The notes below the pieces were generated by a model. That model worked only from the letters and a program-made list of their open reading frames with translations. It was not told the origin of the DNA and ran no database searches. 64,000 bases of DNA. Source: Prado023 sp963700475. GTDB taxonomy: Bacteria; Actinomycetota; Actinomycetes; S36-B12; CAIYMF01. Location of the stretch: assembly GCA_963700475.1 (NCBI GenBank), contig CAVOXR010000009.1, positions 248,001 to 312,000 on the forward strand, given 5' to 3'. A program made the position numbers and the translations under genes. This document shows positions 48,230 to 58,379 of the stretch, in pieces. Position 1 is the stretch's first letter, and each line of letters begins with the position of its first letter.

Positions 48230-49003
48230 TCAGGTGCGGTGGTCGGCCACCGTCGCGGGGCGCGCGAGGACCTCCTGCGCAGGGGGAGGGGGCGCGTTCA
48301 GGCCGCCCACCACTCCGGCGATCACGTCCTCCACCTGACCGAGAACAGCCCTGACCTCCGCCGCCCGGGCGCGCGCCTCGGCGGCGGTGACCGCCGCGCC
48401 CTCCTCGACGAGGGCAAGGTCAAGCGCGTCGTGCAGCGCCGCCAGCCTGACAAGCAGGGCCTCCACCTGGGAGTCCAGGCCCCGGGGGAGGAGGCCCAGC
48501 GCGACCTCCCACTCACGGGGGGCCGACCGTGTGGCCGCGCGGTCCAGACCGAGCTGCTCGAGGCGTTCCGCGGCCGCGGTGACGGCCTCGGCCAGTGCGC
48601 GTGCGCCGGAGCGCGCCGTCAGCATGCGCGACTGGAGCTCGGCCAGCGCCGCGGATCCGGCCGTGTCCCACCTCCACCCGGCCACCTCGTGGCGCAGCAA
48701 CCCGACAGCGAGATCACCGCGGCTCAGCAGCACCGCCGGGACAGGCGCCCCGTCTGCCCGGGGAGGCCATCCGATGGTGTGCCCCGGACGGGGGAGCAGC
48801 AGCCACGTCCCGTCCGCGCCCGATACGCGGATGGCGCGCAGGAGGTCGGGCAGTGGGCTGGGCGGGGCACCCAGCACCCTGCCGACCGCCGGGGCATCCG
48901 GGGCGGCGTGGGCCATGGCCTCGAGCAGGTCGTCGGCTCCGGCGGTTCCGCGCAGCCACGACCCCAGCCACACGGCTGCGGTCGTCATCTGGGCGGCGCT
49001 CAC
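48230..49003 (-). CDS. Hypothetical protein, Ala/Leu-rich helical
   Basis: This 257-residue protein has an N-terminal globular part (WLGSWLRGTAGADDLLEAM, then GTWLLLPRPGHTIGWPPRA) and a long helical region with many Ala/Glu/Arg residues. It has no signal peptide and no recognised motif. The GTG start lies 7 nt after TACCCT (49011-49016 on the minus strand). It lies between serB (same strand) and the divergent ABC ATPase. The function is unknown. Confidence 0.75.
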   Translation of the reverse strand: MSAAQMTTAAVWLGSWLRGTAGADDLLEAMAHAAPDAPAVGRVLGAPPSPLPDLLRAIRVSGADGTWLLLPRPGHTIGWPPRADGAPVPAVLLSRGDLAVGLLRHEVAGWRWDTAGSAALAELQSRMLTARSGARALAEAVTAAAERLEQLGLDRAATRSAPREWEVALGLLPRGLDSQVEALLVRLAALHDALDLALVEEGAAVTAAEARARAAEVRAVLGQVEDVIAGVVGGLNAPPPPAQEVLARPATVADHRT

Positions 49004-49010
49004 CTGCAGG

Positions 49011-49059
49011 AGGGTAGGGCACGGCGCGGCCCGGCGCCGCGGTTGTGCGCGGGTAGGGT
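49011..49059. promoter_or_regulatory. Divergent leaderless promoter pair
   Basis: Minus strand: TACCCT (49016-49011), 7 nt before GTG 49003. Plus strand: TAGGGT (49054-49059), 6 nt before GTG 49066. Both genes lack a Shine-Dalgarno site. Confidence 0.5.
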
Positions 49060-49065
49060 GTGCGA

Positions 49066-49947
49066 GTGGTCGAGGTGCTCAACTTCCGCGAGGTGACCGT
49101 CCTCCGCGGCGGACGGCCCATCGTCGACCGTCTCGACTGGCTGGTGACCGAGGACCAGCGTTGGGTCGTGCTGGGACCCAACGGCGCGGGCAAGACCACG
49201 ATCCTGCAACTGGCAGGAGCCCAGATCCACCCGACATCGGGGCGGGTCGAGGTCCTCGGCGAAGCCCTCGGTGCCGTCGACGTCTTCGACCTGCGACCCC
49301 GGATCGGCCTGGCCAGCGCCATCCTGGCCGAGCGCATCCCCGCTGACGAGCGGGTCCGCGACGTCGTGGTCACCGCGGCCTGGTCCGTCACGGGTCGCGG
49401 CCACGAGGCCTACGAGGAACCCGACACCGCCCGCGCCCATGCCGTCCTGGCGCTGGTGGGTGCCGACTTGCTCTCCGAGCGGCTCTTCGGGACGCTGTCG
49501 GAGGGGGAGCGCAAGCGGGTGCAGATCGCGCGCGCCCTGATGACCGACCCTGAGCTCCTGCTGCTCGACGAGCCCGCCGCCGGCCTGGACCTGGGGGCCC
49601 GCGAGGACCTCGTCACCCGCCTGGCGGGGATCGCCACCGACCGATGGGCCCCGGCCCAGGTCCTGGTGACCCACCACGTCGAGGAGATCCCGGCTGGCTT
49701 CACGCACGTCCTGCTCCTGCGCGACGGGCGCGCCGTGGCCTCCGGACCCATCCATGAGGTCCTGACCGGGCGGAACCTCAGCGAGACGTTCGGCACCCGG
49801 CTGCGCAGTGGCCATGTCCGCGGTCGCTACTGGGCCCGCGCCGTCCCGGCCGATACCGTGGCACGCGGACGTCGCGGCCGCGAGGTGCTCGAGCCGGCAG
49901 ACTCGACAAGCACGTCGGAAAGGGACGGATCGGGCGCCGACGACTAG
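49066..49947 (+). CDS. ABC transporter ATP-binding protein
   Basis: This 293-residue ATPase has Walker A VVLGPNGAGKTTILQLAG, signature LSEGERKRVQIARALM, Walker B LLLLDEPAAGLDLG and switch THHVEEIP. No permease is adjacent, so it may be a ModF/YlmA-like stand-alone ATPase. GTG 49066 is preferred over GTG 49060 because TAGGGT lies 6 nt before it. The tail is Arg- and Asp-rich and not conserved. Confidence 0.88.
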   Translation: MVEVLNFREVTVLRGGRPIVDRLDWLVTEDQRWVVLGPNGAGKTTILQLAGAQIHPTSGRVEVLGEALGAVDVFDLRPRIGLASAILAERIPADERVRDVVVTAAWSVTGRGHEAYEEPDTARAHAVLALVGADLLSERLFGTLSEGERKRVQIARALMTDPELLLLDEPAAGLDLGAREDLVTRLAGIATDRWAPAQVLVTHHVEEIPAGFTHVLLLRDGRAVASGPIHEVLTGRNLSETFGTRLRSGHVRGRYWARAVPADTVARGRRGREVLEPADSTSTSERDGSGADD

Positions 49948-49950
49948 GAT
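49945..49950 (+). promoter_or_regulatory. -10 hexamer for leaderless nfeD
   Basis: TAGGAT ends 6 nt before GTG 49957 and overlaps the stop codon of the ABC gene. Confidence 0.5.
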
Positions 49951-49956
49951 GGGCCC

Positions 49957-50379
49957 GTGGACGCATGGATCGTCTGGCTGATCGTCGCGGTGGTCCTTGC
50001 CGGGGCTGAGGCGGCATCGGCGGGGCTCCTGCTGATCATGTTCTCCGGGGGCGCGCTGGCTGCGTCGTTGGCTGCCTTCCTGGGCGCCGGTGCCGTCGGA
50101 TCGGCAGCCGTCTTCGCGCTCGTGAGCGTGGCCCTGATCGCCTTCGTCCGCCCGATCGCCAAGCGCCACGTCTACCAGGCACCCCTGGAGCGGACCGGCA
50201 CAGCCGCCCTGATCGGAACGCAGGCCCTGGTCCTCGAGACGGTCGATGCCTACAACGGCCGCATCAAGCTCGGGGGCGAGATCTGGTCAGCGCGCACCCT
50301 CGACGAGGAGGCGCGGTACGAGCCGGGCGAGAAGGTGTCGGTCTTCCAGATCGATGGGGCCACAGCCATAGTCGGATAA
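49957..50379 (+). CDS. NfeD-like membrane protein
   Basis: This 140-residue protein has membrane helices (WIVWLIVAVVLAGAEAAS, LLLIMFSGGALAASLAAF, then VFALVSVALIAFVRPIA) and a C-terminal OB-fold (GTQALVLETVDAYNGRIKLGGEIWSARTL). NfeD proteins pair with SPFH proteins. This one is 27 bp upstream of one, so they probably form a membrane-microdomain module. Confidence 0.92.
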   Translation: MDAWIVWLIVAVVLAGAEAASAGLLLIMFSGGALAASLAAFLGAGAVGSAAVFALVSVALIAFVRPIAKRHVYQAPLERTGTAALIGTQALVLETVDAYNGRIKLGGEIWSARTLDEEARYEPGEKVSVFQIDGATAIVG

Positions 50380-50406
50380 CGCAAGACAAGGCAAGGGGAG
50401 GGCACC

Positions 50407-51411
50407 ATGGAGAGCCTGATCATCGCTGGCGTACTGGTCCTGATCGCGATCCTGATCGTCTTCAGCACCATCAAGATCGTGCCGCAGGCGCAGGCCGGGA
50501 TCGTGGAGCGCCTGGGCCGGTACAACCGAACCCTCGACCCGGGCCTGGCGATCATCATCCCGTTCGTGGACCGCCTTCGGCCGCTGATCGACCTGCGCGA
50601 GCAGGTCGTCTCGTTCGCCCCCCAGCCCGTGATCACCTCGGACAACCTCGTCGTCAGCATCGACTCGGTCATCTACTTCCAGGTCACAGATGCCAAGGCG
50701 GCGACCTATGAGATCCAGAACTACCTCCAGGGCGTCGAGCAGCTCACCGTCACCACCCTGCGCAACGTCGTCGGCTCGCTGGACCTCGAGGAGACGCTGA
50801 CCAGCCGCGACAACATCAACGCGCAGCTGCGTGGCGTCCTCGACGAGGCCACCGGCAAGTGGGGGATCCGGGTCAACCGGGTCGAGCTCAAGGCGATCGA
50901 CCCGCCGGCCAGCGTGCAGCAGTCGATGGAGAAGCAGATGCGCGCCGACCGCGACAAGCGTGCCGCGATCCTGTCTGCCGAGGGCAGCAAGCAGGCTGCG
51001 ATCCTCGAGGCCGAGGGTGGTCGGACCGCTGCGATCCTCAAGGCCGAGGGCCAGGCACAGGCACAGGTTCTCCGGGCGCAGGGCGAGGCCGAGGCCATCG
51101 CGAAGGTGTTCAACGCGATCAACTCGGGTCATGCCACCGACCAGGTGATGGCCTACCAGTACCTGCAGTCCCTCCCGCTGCTGGCGCAGGGAACCGCGAA
51201 CAAGGTGTTCGTCATCCCGGCCGAGCTCTCCGGGGCCCTGGGCGCCGTCAGCCGCGCCTTCGCACCGGGAGCTGCGGGAGGACCACCCGCACCGGCTGCC
51301 CCCGCGCAGCCAGAGCAGCCGCCCACGGTCGACGCGGACGACATCGTCGATGCCGATCTTGTCGAGGACCTGCCCGAGGCGCAGCCGCCCACTGAGCCCC
51401 CCACCACCTGA
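50407..51411 (+). CDS. SPFH/Band 7 protein (paraslipin, QmcA-like)
   Basis: This 334-residue protein has an N-terminal membrane anchor (LIIAGVLVLIAILIVFSTI). The Band 7 core is VPQAQAGIVERLGRYNRTLDPGL, LREQVVSFAPQPVITSDNLVV and RVELKAIDPPASVQQSMEKQM. A coiled-coil follows, rich in AEG/AIL repeats (DKRAAILSAEGSKQAA). GGGGAG sits 6 nt before the ATG. It works with NfeD in membrane organisation or protease control. Confidence 0.95.
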   Translation: MESLIIAGVLVLIAILIVFSTIKIVPQAQAGIVERLGRYNRTLDPGLAIIIPFVDRLRPLIDLREQVVSFAPQPVITSDNLVVSIDSVIYFQVTDAKAATYEIQNYLQGVEQLTVTTLRNVVGSLDLEETLTSRDNINAQLRGVLDEATGKWGIRVNRVELKAIDPPASVQQSMEKQMRADRDKRAAILSAEGSKQAAILEAEGGRTAAILKAEGQAQAQVLRAQGEAEAIAKVFNAINSGHATDQVMAYQYLQSLPLLAQGTANKVFVIPAELSGALGAVSRAFAPGAAGGPPAPAAPAQPEQPPTVDADDIVDADLVEDLPEAQPPTEPPTT

Positions 51412-51416
51412 CTCCG

Positions 51417-52211
51417 GTGCTCGACCCGGGCACCGTGCGCGACCCCCACGACCCGCGGGTCCGGGACTTCACCGAGCTCACGGATGTCGCCGCACGGTCC
51501 GTGCGCGAGCCGGCCGAGGGCCTGTTCATCGCCGAGGGTGCCAAGGTGATCCTGCGCGCGCTGCAGGCGGGCTACCGACCGAGGTCTGTGCTGACCGAAC
51601 CCAAGTGGCTGCCGGGCCTTGGTGACGCCCTCGAGGGGACCGGGGCGGAGATCCTGCTGGCCTCGCCCGAGGTCCTCAGGCAGGTGACCGGGTACCGCGT
51701 GCACCGTGGTGCGCTGGCCTCGTTCGAGCGCCGTCCGTTGGCGCCACCCGCCGAGCTCCTGGCCGCCGCACGCTTCGTGCTCGTCCTGGTCGACCTCGTC
51801 GACCACACGAACGTCGGAGCCGTGTTCCGCAACGCCGCCGCCCTGGGGGCCGATGCCGTCCTCGTCACGCCGGGCTGCGCCGATCCGCTCTACCGGCGCG
51901 CGGTGAAGGTCTCGATGGGCGCTGTGCTGGTGGTGCCCTGGACCAGGACGGGCGCGGATCCGCTCGCCGATCTGGGCGGATTCACCACGATCGCCATGAC
52001 CCTGGACCCGGACGCAACGGGGATCCGTGCCGTTCGTCCTGGCACAGCGCGCAGGGCGGTGCTGCTGGGCACCGAGGGCGACGGCCTCCCCGAGGACCTG
52101 GCAGCCCGGGCGGACCTGCGCGTGCGGATCCCCATGGCGCAGGGAGTCGATTCACTGAACGTGGCTGCGGCCAGCGCGATCGCCCTCCACTCGCTGCAGC
52201 CGGACTCCTGA
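51417..52211 (+). CDS. SpoU/TrmH-family RNA 2'-O-methyltransferase
   Basis: This 264-residue SPOUT enzyme has an N-terminal substrate-binding region (EPAEGLFIAEGAKVILRAL) and the SpoU motifs LVDLVDHTNVGAVFRNAAALGADAV, LLGTEGDGLP and RIPMAQGVDSLNVAAASAIAL. It methylates rRNA or tRNA ribose with SAM. The exact site cannot be told. The GTG at 51417 follows the SPFH stop by 5 bp. Confidence 0.93.
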   Translation: MLDPGTVRDPHDPRVRDFTELTDVAARSVREPAEGLFIAEGAKVILRALQAGYRPRSVLTEPKWLPGLGDALEGTGAEILLASPEVLRQVTGYRVHRGALASFERRPLAPPAELLAAARFVLVLVDLVDHTNVGAVFRNAAALGADAVLVTPGCADPLYRRAVKVSMGAVLVVPWTRTGADPLADLGGFTTIAMTLDPDATGIRAVRPGTARRAVLLGTEGDGLPEDLAARADLRVRIPMAQGVDSLNVAAASAIALHSLQPDS

Positions 52212-52254
52212 CCTTCAGCAGAACGACGTAGCAGCGCTCGAGACTCTCGCGGGC

Positions 52255-52260
52255 CATAAT
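52255..52260 (+). promoter_or_regulatory. -10 hexamer for the PLC-like membrane gene
   Basis: CATAAT lies 32 nt before the ATG at 52293, with a GGGGAGG ribosome site 5 nt before the ATG. This is a normal leadered promoter. Confidence 0.4.
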
Positions 52261-52292
52261 GGCGCCCTCACACATCCCTCGGGGAGGACGTC

Positions 52293-54440
52293 ATGGGCAA
52301 GGGGCGCAGCAACACCTGGTCGAAGGTGCTGCTCACGCTGGGCGCGATCGGCTTGTTCATGACCGGGATACTCGGGTGGCTGAACGCCGCTGTCGTCAAT
52401 GGCGAGAACTTCGCCGGGCTGGTGAACGAGATCCGCCAGGACGAAGCGGTCAAGACCGAGATCGGCCAAGCCGTTGCCGTGGCAGCGCTCGATGCCCAGC
52501 CGGACCTGATCGCAGTCGAGCCGGCCATCGCCGCCGGGGCTGCAGCGGTCGCAGGCAGCCCGCTGCTCGACGGCGTCTTCACCCCCGCGATTCGATCGTT
52601 CCACGATGCGATGACCCAGAAGGGCAGTGACTCTGCGGTCCTGAAGCTCGCAGATCTGGGGGCAACGGCCACGACGGCCCTCGAGAAGTTCGTTCCCCAG
52701 GCGGCCGACATCGTCCCGGCCAACCTGAACCTCACCTTGGCCGAGGTCGGTGGCCAGGAGGGGATTGCCGGCCAGATCATCCCGGTGATCCAGGCGGTGT
52801 CCACCCTTGCCTGGGTGGTCCCGCTGATCTCCTTGGTGCTGGTGGCGCTTGGCATCTGGCTGGCCCCGAAGCGGCGCCTGGCCATCGTCCGCTTCGGCTG
52901 GATGCTTCTGGTCGTCGCAGGCTTCCTCGGACTGGTCGTCCTCGGGCTGAACATCGCGGGGCTCTTCATGGACGACTCCACGCTCCAGGGTGCCGTGATC
53001 AGCGCCGCCCTGGCCGTGTTCAGCCAGCCGCTGTCGCTGCGGTTCATCGCCATCGGCGTGGTGGGTGGGCTCCTCGTGGCCTCTGCCGGTGCCCTCCTGC
53101 CCCAGGTGGACGTCGGCGATCACGCCAGAACAGCGGTCGGCTTCGCGACCCGTCGCCCCAAGGCCACCGGATGGGCGGTCGTCCGCGCACTGGTCGTCAT
53201 TGCCGTCGGACTGCTGATCGTGCTGTTCCCCACGATCAGCTCCCAGGTCGTGGCCGTCGTGGCCGGCCTTGTCGTCCTCTTCTACGGCGTCACCGAGCTC
53301 GACGTCATCGCAGAGCGCTCGCGAGCCCAGGACAGGGCCGAGGAGGAGGCCGCACTGGCAGCCACGGGGGAGGGGCCGGAGAAGCGGCGCTCGCCGGTGC
53401 GTTGGCTGATACCGGTCGCCGCCGCTGCGGTCGGCCTGCTTGTCCTGGCGGCGCTGATCATCCCCGGCAACCTGCCCCAGAACGACAACATCCAGACCGC
53501 CTCGGCCGTGAACACCACCGCGTGCAACGGCTTCGACGCCCTGTGCGACGTGCCCTTCGACCAGGTCGTGATCCCCGCGACGCACAACTCGATGTCGATC
53601 GCGGACGGCACCTGGTTCCTGGCCGAGCAGCCCAAGGACATGGTCGAGTCCCTCGACGATGGGATCCGCGGCCTGCTCGTGGACACCTGGTACGGCCAGC
53701 CCACGGAGGACGGTGGCGCCATCACCGCGCCGGAGTCGCTGGCTGGCGCGGAGGCTGAGCTGACGGCGACCTACGGCACGGAGGTGGTCGCCTCGATCCA
53801 GCGCACCATCGACCGCGTGCGCCGCTCGAAGCCGTCGGGTCCCACGGAGCCGTACTTCTGCCACACCGTCTGCGAGATCGGCGCCGAACCGATGGCCCCG
53901 GTCATGGACCGGCTCAACACCTGGATGGACGAGCACCCGCGTGAGGTCCTCGTGCTGTTCATCCAGGACACCGTGACCCCGGAGGACACCGCGGCAGTGC
54001 TGGAGAAGGCCGGGCTGGCCGACAAGGCGTACGTGCACCCCGACGGCGCCGAATGGCCGACCCTGGGCGAGATGATCGACTCGAACAAGCGCCTGGTGGT
54101 GCTGATGGAGAACAAGGGCGGCGGAGACAAGATCCCCTACCTGCACCAGGGCTTCGACCTGGTGCAGGACACCGAGTACACCTTCAAGAGCGCAACCGAC
54201 TTCGACTGCTCCCTGAAGCGAGGCGAGCCCGACAGCCCGCTGTTCTCGGTCAACCACTGGCTCGCGAGCTTCAGCAAGCTGATCTCCAGCGCCGAGGAGG
54301 TCAACGTCTACGACGTCCTCAAGCCGCGCATCGACCAGTGCGAGATCGACCGGGGTCGCACGCCCTCGATGATCGCCGTCAACTGGTACGACCGCGGCGA
54401 CCTGTTCCGCGTCGTCAACGAGCTCAACGGCGTCGGGTAG
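52293..54440 (+). CDS. Membrane protein with C-terminal PI-PLC X-like domain
   Basis: This 715-residue protein has an N-terminal helix (LLTLGAIGLFMTGILGWL), an outside Ala-rich domain (about 35-160) and about six further helices. After the last helix comes a phosphatidylinositol phospholipase C X-type domain. It starts DQVVIPATHNSMSIADGTWF with the catalytic His. GIRGLLVDTWYGQ gives the metal/acid residues, then EVLVLFIQDTVTPEDT, and the C-terminal MIAVNWYDRGDLF. A second catalytic His is likely in CHTVCEIG. The domain would lie outside the cell. It may cleave a glycerophosphodiester or a lipid-linked polymer. The substrate is unknown. Confidence 0.82.
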   Translation: MGKGRSNTWSKVLLTLGAIGLFMTGILGWLNAAVVNGENFAGLVNEIRQDEAVKTEIGQAVAVAALDAQPDLIAVEPAIAAGAAAVAGSPLLDGVFTPAIRSFHDAMTQKGSDSAVLKLADLGATATTALEKFVPQAADIVPANLNLTLAEVGGQEGIAGQIIPVIQAVSTLAWVVPLISLVLVALGIWLAPKRRLAIVRFGWMLLVVAGFLGLVVLGLNIAGLFMDDSTLQGAVISAALAVFSQPLSLRFIAIGVVGGLLVASAGALLPQVDVGDHARTAVGFATRRPKATGWAVVRALVVIAVGLLIVLFPTISSQVVAVVAGLVVLFYGVTELDVIAERSRAQDRAEEEAALAATGEGPEKRRSPVRWLIPVAAAAVGLLVLAALIIPGNLPQNDNIQTASAVNTTACNGFDALCDVPFDQVVIPATHNSMSIADGTWFLAEQPKDMVESLDDGIRGLLVDTWYGQPTEDGGAITAPESLAGAEAELTATYGTEVVASIQRTIDRVRRSKPSGPTEPYFCHTVCEIGAEPMAPVMDRLNTWMDEHPREVLVLFIQDTVTPEDTAAVLEKAGLADKAYVHPDGAEWPTLGEMIDSNKRLVVLMENKGGGDKIPYLHQGFDLVQDTEYTFKSATDFDCSLKRGEPDSPLFSVNHWLASFSKLISSAEEVNVYDVLKPRIDQCEIDRGRTPSMIAVNWYDRGDLFRVVNELNGVG

Positions 54441-54485
54441 CCACGCCGCGGGCGTCGACCGTGTGATCCTGACAGGATTGCGCCC

Positions 54486-56588
54486 GTGCGCGCCCTCTAC
54501 CTGACCTCAGTCGAAGCATCCAGCGGCAAGTCGGTCGCCGCCCTGGGCCTGATGGAGACCCTGACCCGCTCGGTCAGCCGGGTCGGCTACTTCCGGCCCG
54601 TCATCGGGGCCGGCGCTGCCGACAAGCGCATCGAGCTGTTCCGCACGCGTTACCGCCTGGACCAGACCTACGACGAGTCGTTCGGGGTCACCAGTGCCGA
54701 GACCCGGGACTTCGGTGGCAACCACGTGGATCCCGCCCTCGTCAGCAAGATCATCGAGCGCTTCCGGCGGCTGGCCAACAGGTGCGACTACGTGCTGGTG
54801 GAGGGCACGGACTACCTCGGCGCCTCCAAGGCGTTCGAGTTCGCCCTGAACGCCGAGATCGCCTCGAACCTCGGGGCCGTGGCCCTGCTCGTGCTGACGG
54901 CCGCGGACCACCGCCCCGAGCAGGTCAACGGGGCGCTGTCCGCAGCGATCGAGGGGCTGGGGGAGCGCGGGGTCCCCACCGTCGGGGCATTCGTCAACCG
55001 GGTCACCGAGCGTGATTGGGCTGCGATGGAGGCCGCCGTGGTCGGGTGCTCGGTCCCGGTGTGGATGCTCCCGGAGCTGGAGCTCCCTGACCTATCCGAC
55101 GATCCGCGAGGTGGCCGGTGCCGTCCGTGCGACCCTGCTGCTCGGCTCCGACGAGGACCTCTCCCGACCGGTGCCGGACATCAAGGTCGCCGCCATGAGC
55201 GTCCCACGCCTGATGGACCACCTCTCGGAGGGCACGCTGCTGATCACCCCGGGGGACCGTTCGGACATCATCATGGCCGCCTACTCCTCGCGGCAGTCCG
55301 ACGCGATCCCGGCCGTCTCCGGGGTCATCCTGACCGGCGGGCTGGACCCCGACCCCACCGTGATGCGCTTCGCCGCCGGCATCACGCAGGCGGCGTCGCT
55401 GCCGGTCCTGATCACCAACCTCGACACGTACGACACCGCCGCCGCGGTGGCCGGCCTGCACGCCGAGATCGCCCCGGACGACGCGCGCAAGATCACCGAT
55501 GCGCTCAGCCTGTTCGAGGAGCATGTGGACGAGGCCGAGCTGGAGTCCCGGATCGACGTGACCCGCTCCACGACGATGACGCCGATGATGTTCGAGCACC
55601 AGCTCGTGGAGAGGGCGCGCTCGGATCGCAAGCACATCGTCCTTCCCGAGGGCGATGACGACCGGATCCTTGAGGCCGCCGACCGCCTGCTGCGGCGCAA
55701 CGTCGTCGACCTGACGATCCTCGGGCGTCCCGATGCCCTGGCCGAGCGGGCGCGCCATCTGGGCCTGGACATCGCGGCCGCCCACATCATCGACCCGGAC
55801 ACCGACCGGCTGCGGGATGTGTTCGCCGCCGATCTGGTGGAGCTGCGCAAGTCCAAGGGCCTGGCCCTCGATGCGGCATACGACCAGGTGGCCGATGTCT
55901 CGTACTTCGGCACGATGATGGTCTGGAAGGGCCTGGCCGACGGCATGGTCTCGGGCGCCGCCCACACCACGGCGCACACTGTGCGGCCTGCACTGCAGAT
56001 CATCAAGACCTCACCCGGCGTCTCGATCGTCTCCAGCGTCTTCTTCATGGCGCTCGAGGACCGGGTCCTGGTCTACGGTGACTGCGCCATCAACCCGTCC
56101 CCCGATGCCACGCAGCTGGCGGATATTGCGATCTCGTCTGCGGAGACTGCCCGCGCCTTCGGCGTGGAACCCCTGATCGCGATGCTCAGCTACTCCACCG
56201 GTGCATCCGGCTCGGGTGAGGACGTCGAGAAGGTGCGTACCGCGACCGAGCTCGCCCGCGAACGTCGGCCGGACCTCGCCATCGAGGGACCGATCCAGTA
56301 CGACGCGGCCGTCGACGCCTCCGTGGCGAAGTCCAAGCTGCCCGGGTCCGAGGTCGCCGGTCGAGCGACTGTGTTCATCTTCCCCGACCTCAACACGGGC
56401 AACAACACCTACAAGGCCGTGCAGCGCTCGGCCAATGCCGTGGCGATCGGCCCGGTCCTCCAAGGCCTGCGCCTGCCGGTCAACGACCTGTCCCGAGGTG
56501 CGCTGGTCGAGGACATCATCAACACCGTGGTGATCACCGCCGTCCAGGCCCAGCAGGTGGCCGCAGCCTCGTCGAAGGAAGGTGCCCA

Positions 56589-56592
<4 letters not shown>
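54486..56592 (+). CDS. pta: Phosphate acetyltransferase (long form), one frameshift
   Basis: Converts acetyl-CoA to acetyl phosphate. The N-terminal regulatory part has a P-loop-like LTSVEASSGKSVAALGLMETL and VLVEGTDYLGASKAFEFALN. A DRTGG domain comes next, then the PTA_PTB core with KHIVLPEGDDDRILEAADRLL, MVWKGLADGMVSGAAHTTAHT and GATVFIF-like RATVFIFPDLNTGNNTYKAVQ. One extra C in the run at 55085-55087 breaks the frame. Removing it gives ELELLTYPTIREVAGAV and about 701 residues, the usual long-Pta length. GTG 54486 lies 7 nt after CAGGAT. It overlaps ackA by ATGA. Confidence 0.94.
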
Positions 56593-57806
<1,214 letters not shown>

Positions 57807-57859
57807 CTGCCAGGCAGCCGCCTGTGACGTGATTGCGACGCAAGTGGGAGGAGCCTTCC

Positions 57860-58060
57860 ATGTACTGCAGGGCGTCGGGGCATCACTCTGGGGGCCACAC
57901 GGAAGGAGCCCCACATGACGGCAATCACCCCGGACACGTTGGACACCACGCTGCTGCGGGTCGTCACCTTCTCCAGCGTCCAGTCACGGCTGACGCACCT
58001 GCTCGAGGACCATCGCGGACTGACGTCGTGGTGGGTGGAGATCACCCGCCAGCTCGATGA
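57860..58060 (+). other. Short ORF with a strong ribosome site, overlapping the next gene
   Basis: GGGAGGAG lies 6 nt before an ATG that opens a 66-codon frame (MYCRASGHHSGGHTEG...). The frame overlaps the start of the gene at 57915 in another phase. It is His/Gly-rich at first and then becomes an out-of-frame reading of the next gene. It may be a regulatory leader ORF or chance. Confidence 0.3.
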
Positions 58061-58364
58061 TCTGGCCGATGCAGTGCGCCGTGAACCTGGGGACCTCGTG
58101 GATCCCGAGGGATTCACCGAGCAGATCCGTGCGGACGCTCCGCACCTGATGAGCAGGTGGATGCGTCTGTCGACGGAGCGTGACGGGCTCTACGACGCGG
58201 TGACCAACGTGCGCCTGCAGGTGGGCCAGGATGCGGGGGATCCCTCAGCAGTGGACTCGGCCAAGCACTCGATCCGGGCCTTGCTCGCACGGGCGCGCCG
58301 GTTCCAGGAGCGCACCACCGAGGTGCTGCTCGACGCCTACGAGCGGGACCTCGGCGGCGAGTAG
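57915..58364 (+). CDS. Hypothetical helical protein
   Basis: This 149-residue, charged, mainly helical protein has no signal or membrane segment. Segments such as WVEITRQLDDLADAVRRE and KHSIRALLARARRFQERTTE suggest coiled-coil or four-helix-bundle packing. GGAAGGAG is 7 nt before the ATG. It lies 108 bp after ackA and is convergent with the SGNH gene. I do not recognise the family. Confidence 0.7.
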   Translation: MTAITPDTLDTTLLRVVTFSSVQSRLTHLLEDHRGLTSWWVEITRQLDDLADAVRREPGDLVDPEGFTEQIRADAPHLMSRWMRLSTERDGLYDAVTNVRLQVGQDAGDPSAVDSAKHSIRALLARARRFQERTTEVLLDAYERDLGGE

Positions 58365-58379
58365 GGCCGATCCCGCACC

